The notes beneath the pieces were generated by a model. The model saw nothing but the letters and a program-made list of their open reading frames with translations. It was not told where the DNA came from and did not search any database. From the NCBI GenBank assembly GCA_945877905.1, contig CAMDUT010000006.1, forward strand, positions 1 through 36,092: DNA of 36,092 nucleotides, in the 5' to 3' direction. Source of the stretch: Phycisphaera mikurensis NBRC 102666 (GTDB lineage Bacteria; Planctomycetota; Phycisphaerae; Phycisphaerales; SM1A02). Both the position numbers and the translations under genes were made by a program. Positions 32,777 to 36,092 of this stretch are shown here, in pieces; position 1 is the stretch's first letter; each line of letters opens with the position of its first letter.

Positions 32777-33967
32777 ATGGCAACGATGACCGCCCGCGAG
32801 GTGAACGTCCCCCTCCTGGACCTCAAGGCCCAGTACGCCACCATCCGCAAGGAGGTCGAGCCGGTCGTGCTCGAGGTGTGCGAGAGCCAGTACTTCATCG
32901 GCGGCCCGAAGATCGACCAGCTCGAGAAGGAGGTGGCGGCGTACTGCTCGGCGAAGCACGCGATCGGCTGCGCCAACGGGTCCGACGCCATCCTGCTCGC
33001 GCTGCAGGCCCTCGACGTGGGCCCCGGCGACGAGGTGATCCTGCCGACCTTCACGTTCTTCGCCACCGCCGGCAGCGTCCACCGGCTCGGCGCCCGGCCC
33101 GTCTTCGTCGATATCGACCCGGTCACCTACAACGTGTGCCCTGCGTCCATCGAGCAGGCCTTCGGGTGCCACGCGAAGGTCAAGTGCCTGATGCCGGTGC
33201 ACCTCTTCGGCCAGGCCGCGGACCTCGACGCCGTGATGGCGATCGCGAAGGCGCGCGGGCTCACCGTGGTCGAGGACTGCGCGCAGGCGATCGGCACCGA
33301 GGACGTCCACGGCCGCCGGGTGGGCAGCGTCGGCGACATCGGGACGTACAGCTTCTTCCCGTCGAAGAACCTCGGCGGCTTCGGCGACGGCGGCATCATG
33401 GCCACCAACTCCGACGCCTTGGCCGCGCGCATGAAGCGCCTGCGCAACCACGGCATGGAGCCGAAGTACTACCACCACGAGATCGGCATGAACTCGCGCC
33501 TCGACGCGCTGCAGGCCGCGGTGCTCAGCATCAAGCTGCGGCACCTCGACGCGTGGAGCGCCGCGCGCCAGGCGAACGCCCGTTGGTACGACGAGTTCCT
33601 CCGCGGCCACGGCGCGGCCGACAGCTCGCAGCCGGTCGACTCCGGCGGGCTGCCGATCCGGTTCCCGAAGGCCCCCGCCAAGGGCCGGCACATCTACAAC
33701 CAGTACGTGGTGCGCGTGCCCGCGGGGATCCGCGACGCCGTGCGCGACGAGCTCGCGAAGCGGAAGATCGGCACCGAGATCTACTACCCGCTCTGCCTGC
33801 ACATGCAGGAGTGCTTCAAGTCGCTCGGCTACACGCCGGGCATCTTCCCGCACGCCGAGCGCGCGGCGAAGGAGGTGATCGCGATCCCGATCTACGGTGA
33901 GCTCACCGACGAGCAGCGCCTGTGGACGGCCGAGAGCCTGGTGGACGCGGTGAAGCGGCTCGCCTGA
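32777..33967 (+). CDS. DegT/DnrJ/EryC1/StrS-family PLP-dependent aminotransferase
   Basis: A 396-aa sugar aminotransferase that installs an amino group on a nucleotide-linked keto-sugar, usually for surface polysaccharides. Family signs: VPLLDLKAQYATIRKEVEPVV, GCANGSDAILLALQAL, PTFTFFATAGSVHRLGARPVFVDID, VVEDCAQAIG (Asp167, PLP nitrogen), SFFPSKNLGGFGDGG with the Schiff-base Lys197, and NSRLDALQAAVL. NDP-sugar dehydratase or oxidoreductase partners are absent, so substrate is open. It stands alone 39 bp after dut, with its own likely promoter. The neighbouring PIG-L gene, convergent 12 bp away, could act on a related amino sugar, but that is only a proximity argument. Confidence 0.93.
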   Translation: MATMTAREVNVPLLDLKAQYATIRKEVEPVVLEVCESQYFIGGPKIDQLEKEVAAYCSAKHAIGCANGSDAILLALQALDVGPGDEVILPTFTFFATAGSVHRLGARPVFVDIDPVTYNVCPASIEQAFGCHAKVKCLMPVHLFGQAADLDAVMAIAKARGLTVVEDCAQAIGTEDVHGRRVGSVGDIGTYSFFPSKNLGGFGDGGIMATNSDALAARMKRLRNHGMEPKYYHHEIGMNSRLDALQAAVLSIKLRHLDAWSAARQANARWYDEFLRGHGAADSSQPVDSGGLPIRFPKAPAKGRHIYNQYVVRVPAGIRDAVRDELAKRKIGTEIYYPLCLHMQECFKSLGYTPGIFPHAERAAKEVIAIPIYGELTDEQRLWTAESLVDAVKRLA

Positions 33968-33979
33968 GCGCGCCCGGCG

Positions 33980-34660
33980 TCACCGCGCGAGCGCTTCGAG
34001 GCCCGTGAGGCCGATCGGCTCGCGCGCGTGGAACGGCTCGCCGGTCGCGGTGCCGATGCGGCTCCCGAAGTACGTGCCGGCCGCGTCGAGCCACTCGACC
34101 ACGTGCCGGTTGCGCTCGTTCTCCACGAACTGACTGCGGTACGCGAGCACCGCCTCGCGCTTGCGCGCGGCGAAGCCCGTGGTGTCGACGACGAACGAGG
34201 GCTGCGGCACCGTGCGCAGGTGCGTCGCCCAGTAGTGAAAGAGCCACTTCGCGTGCCATGGTTCGCCGGGCAGGTCGGTCTTCGTCAGCTTCGCGTCGAA
34301 GCGCGCGTCCTCGACGATGCGCGTGCCGGCCACGTGGTCGGGGTGCGCGTCCTCGGGGTGCGGGACGAAGATGACGTCCGGGCGGAAGCGGCGGATCTCC
34401 GCGGCCACGAGGTGCCGTGCCGCCACGGAGTGCACCAGCTCGCGGTTCGGGAGCCCCAGCGTCACGCGCTCGGCGCCGAGGATGCGTGCGGCCTCGGCGG
34501 CCTCCGCCGCGCGCCGCTCGCGCGTGCCATGGGGCGTGGGTTCGCCGTCGGTGAGGTCGAGGAGCAGCACGCGGTGCCCGGCCGACGCGAGGCGCGCGAT
34601 GGTGCCTCCCATGCCGAGCTCCTGGTCATCCGGGTGCGGGCCTGCGACGAGGACGTTCAT
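33980..34660 (-). CDS. PIG-L/LmbE-family N-deacetylase (BshB-like)
   Basis: A 226-aa zinc-dependent deacetylase of the PIG-L fold. The motif AGPHPDDQELGMGGTI supplies zinc ligands His and Asp and the catalytic Asp, and HPEDAHPDH supplies the third His. These match BshB1 (GlcNAc-malate deacetylase of bacillithiol synthesis) and related GlcNAc-lipid deacetylases. The mid-part LTDGEPTPHGTRERRAAEAAEAARILGAERVTLGLPNREL is close to the BshB1 layout. Without bshA or bshC nearby, the bacillithiol assignment is only plausible. It lies 10 bp after the hypothetical gene. Its start shows TAGGCT-N7-ATG with no ribosome-binding site. Confidence 0.9.
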   Translation of the reverse strand: MNVLVAGPHPDDQELGMGGTIARLASAGHRVLLLDLTDGEPTPHGTRERRAAEAAEAARILGAERVTLGLPNRELVHSVAARHLVAAEIRRFRPDVIFVPHPEDAHPDHVAGTRIVEDARFDAKLTKTDLPGEPWHAKWLFHYWATHLRTVPQPSFVVDTTGFAARKREAVLAYRSQFVENERNRHVVEWLDAAGTYFGSRIGTATGEPFHAREPIGLTGLEALAR

Positions 34661-34667
34661 GCGAAGG

Positions 34668-34673
34668 AGCCTA
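34668..34673 (-). promoter_or_regulatory. Candidate leaderless -10 (TAGGCT) of the PIG-L gene, fused to a stop codon
   Basis: On the minus strand the TAG stop of the preceding gene plus GCT forms TAGGCT, ending 7 nt (CCTTCGC) before the ATG. Geometry is identical to the floA and permease junctions. There is no Shine-Dalgarno sequence. Confidence 0.5.
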
Positions 34674-36092
34674 GCGGCTCAGGGCGCGCGCGATCTCGGC
34701 CATGCGCGTCGCCGCCGGGCCGTCCCGGTGGACCAGCGGCGCCAGCTTCGCGGCGCGCGACGCGAGCTCCGCCCGCAGCGCCGCGGCGAGCGGCGCGTTC
34801 CCGGCGGCGCGGGCATGCGCCTCCTCGGCCGCCAGCCTCCCGACGAGCGCCCACTCGGCGCGGTGCGATCCCATCCACGAATCCGCCGCCGGCGCGTCCG
34901 CGGCCGCCGCGAGCGCCGCCCCGAGCGCGGGCCGGGGCGCGGCCCACGGCGCGACGCGCTCGGAGAGCAGCGCCACGAACCAGGCGAGCGGGAGCTCGTC
35001 GTCGAGCCTCGCCAGCTGCGCGTCGGCGCCCGCCGCGTCGCCCGCGAGCAGGCACTCGAGCGCCAGCGCGCCGCGTCCGGCGATCGCCTTGGGATGGATG
35101 GCAAGGTCGGCGACGGGGCTCGACCAACCGCCCCACCGCTCGAGGTCGCGTGCCCCGGCCAGCCGCGGCGACAGTGCGTTCGACGCCTCGAGCGCCGCCA
35201 TGACGCGCGCGAGGCGCAGCATCGCTCCCGTGGCCTCCGCCGTGCCGCGTCCGTCGGACCACGCCTTCACCCACCGCGTGCGCGCGCGGTCGATCGCGCC
35301 CAGGAGGTCCTTGCCGCGCCCGAGCGCCGCCTCGGACGCCGCGGGGCTCGATGCGCGCAGGCCCGCCTCCAGCGGCAGCGACCGGAAGGTCTCGAGCTCG
35401 CGGGCGAACCGGTCGACCGTCGCGCGGGCGGCGGCCTGCTCGGCGGGGAGCTTCAGGTTCGCCACCCACCGCTTCGTGAGGGCGACGAAGCGTTCCCGCG
35501 AGGGTGCGTTCATCGCGGCGATCGCGTCCGGCCAGCCCTTCATCGCTGCGAGCCGCGCCGGGTCCGCGGCGCCCGGGTCCGGCGCACCGTCGGGCGCGGC
35601 GCCCGGGTCGGCCGGCATTCCTCCGCCGCCCGGCCCGAGTTCCGCCTCCGCGGGCCACGCCGTCGCGGGAACCACCGCGGGCGGCGCGCCCGGGGCCCCC
35701 GTCGATCCGGACCCCTTGGCCTCGAGCAGCGCGACGGCCTCGCGCATCGGCGCGAGCACCTCGCGGAGCGCGCGCTCGGGCTCGGCCGCGGGCGGCGGCA
35801 CGTCGAGCCCGTGCTCGGCCGAGCGCACGAACCGCGCCAGCGCCGCGGTCACGGCGGGGCTCACGCGGCGCTCGGCCTCCGCGGAGGCGAGCGCGGCATC
35901 GAGCGCGGCGCACGCGCGCGCGAGGCGCAGCCCCGCGACCGCCATGGCCTGCGCGTCGTCCGGCGCGTCGTTGCCGCGGGAGAGCAGGTCGAATGCCACG
36001 CGCCGCAGCGCGAGCGCCGCGTCGCGCGCGGGCCCGGGCGGCGTCGCCGACATCCGCTCGATCTCGCGCCGCACGGACTGCGCCGCCGCGAC
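34671..36092 (-). CDS. Hypothetical Ala-rich protein, 5' end outside the window
   Basis: The frame is open to the window edge (the last codons before the ORF-track start also read through as VAAAQS), so the true N-terminus probably lies beyond 36092. At least 473 codons are visible. The sequence is very rich in Ala, Arg and Leu, with predicted helices throughout and a Pro/Gly-rich linker near the middle (GAPGAPPAVVPATAW, then PDGAPDPGAADP). There is no signal peptide or membrane helix in the visible part, no cysteine-rich motif and no enzyme signature. Several Trp residues in the second half (WVANLK, RWVKAWSD, WGGWSSP) support a real folded protein rather than a shadow frame. Function unknown. 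Confidence 0.7.
   Translation of the reverse strand, partial: VAAAQSVRREIERMSATPPGPARDAALALRRVAFDLLSRGNDAPDDAQAMAVAGLRLARACAALDAALASAEAERRVSPAVTAALARFVRSAEHGLDVPPPAAEPERALREVLAPMREAVALLEAKGSGSTGAPGAPPAVVPATAWPAEAELGPGGGGMPADPGAAPDGAPDPGAADPARLAAMKGWPDAIAAMNAPSRERFVALTKRWVANLKLPAEQAAARATVDRFARELETFRSLPLEAGLRASSPAASEAALGRGKDLLGAIDRARTRWVKAWSDGRGTAEATGAMLRLARVMAALEASNALSPRLAGARDLERWGGWSSPVADLAIHPKAIAGRGALALECLLAGDAAGADAQLARLDDELPLAWFVALLSERVAPWAAPRPALGAALAAAADAPAADSWMGSHRAEWALVGRLAAEEAHARAAGNAPLAAALRAELASRAAKLAPLVHRDGPAATRMAEIARALSR

Overview
The window (about 36 kb, very GC-rich, dense, TGA-dominated stop codons) reads as chromosomal DNA of a Gram-negative-type bacterium. I infer a member of the Planctomycetota, probably Phycisphaerae-like. 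The pointers are a pair of planctomycete-style type IV prepilin-like proteins with a long extracellular domain, a membrane-anchored Ser/Thr kinase with an N-terminal extension, a DNA topoisomerase VI subunit A, an ECF sigma factor followed by a membrane protein and a periplasmic coiled-coil protein, and LpxK (lipid A synthesis, so an outer membrane). The taxonomic call is inference; no rRNA or tRNA gene is visible.

Layout. 1-1277 (+): tail of a probable Top6B, then Top6A. 1252-2387 (-): cold-shock protein translationally coupled to an NtrB-like histidine kinase. 2388-2714: gene-free leader with a 15-bp perfect hairpin. 2715-5469 (-): rpsO-pnp. 5607-9163 (+): acyl-CoA carboxyltransferase, RdgB-type ITPase and a CxxCxxCC metal-cluster protein. 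9153-14333 (-): operon of long NfeD, short NfeD, flotillin-like FloA, GT2 glycosyltransferase and a UPF0104/LPG-synthase-type membrane protein. 14353-16453 (-): two paralogous prepilin-like genes closed by an intrinsic terminator. 16454-16988: gene-free. 16989-17450 (+): RidA. 17469-18890 (-): Ser/Thr kinase, divergent from maf-lpxK (+, 18930-20581). 20664-22643 (+): HU/IHF-like protein, then DnaB. 22661-24634 (+): ECF sigma factor, candidate anti-sigma factor, periplasmic coiled-coil protein. 24645-31752 (+): an oddly built oligopeptide-type ABC transporter with two DppC-like permeases, a tethered binding protein, a DppB-like permease with a large insert and one ATPase. 31797-33967 (+): Bcp peroxiredoxin, dUTPase, DegT aminotransferase. 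33980-36092 (-): PIG-L deacetylase and a hypothetical protein running off the end.

The main sequence-level observation is about transcription and translation signals. Seven genes (ridA, bcp, dut, degT-like, floA, the first permease, pigL-like) have a TAnnnT -10-type hexamer ending exactly 7 nt before the start codon and no Shine-Dalgarno sequence, and an eighth (long nfeD) has a 6-nt gap. This is the geometry expected for leaderless mRNAs. Other genes (rpsO, pnp, csp, HU, rdgB, prepilins, sigma and anti-sigma, binding protein) have leaders with Shine-Dalgarno sequences. All three TAG stop codons in the window (of 35 stops read) are the first three bases of such a hexamer for the next gene. 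Stop codon and -10 box appear to be fused at operon-internal junctions.
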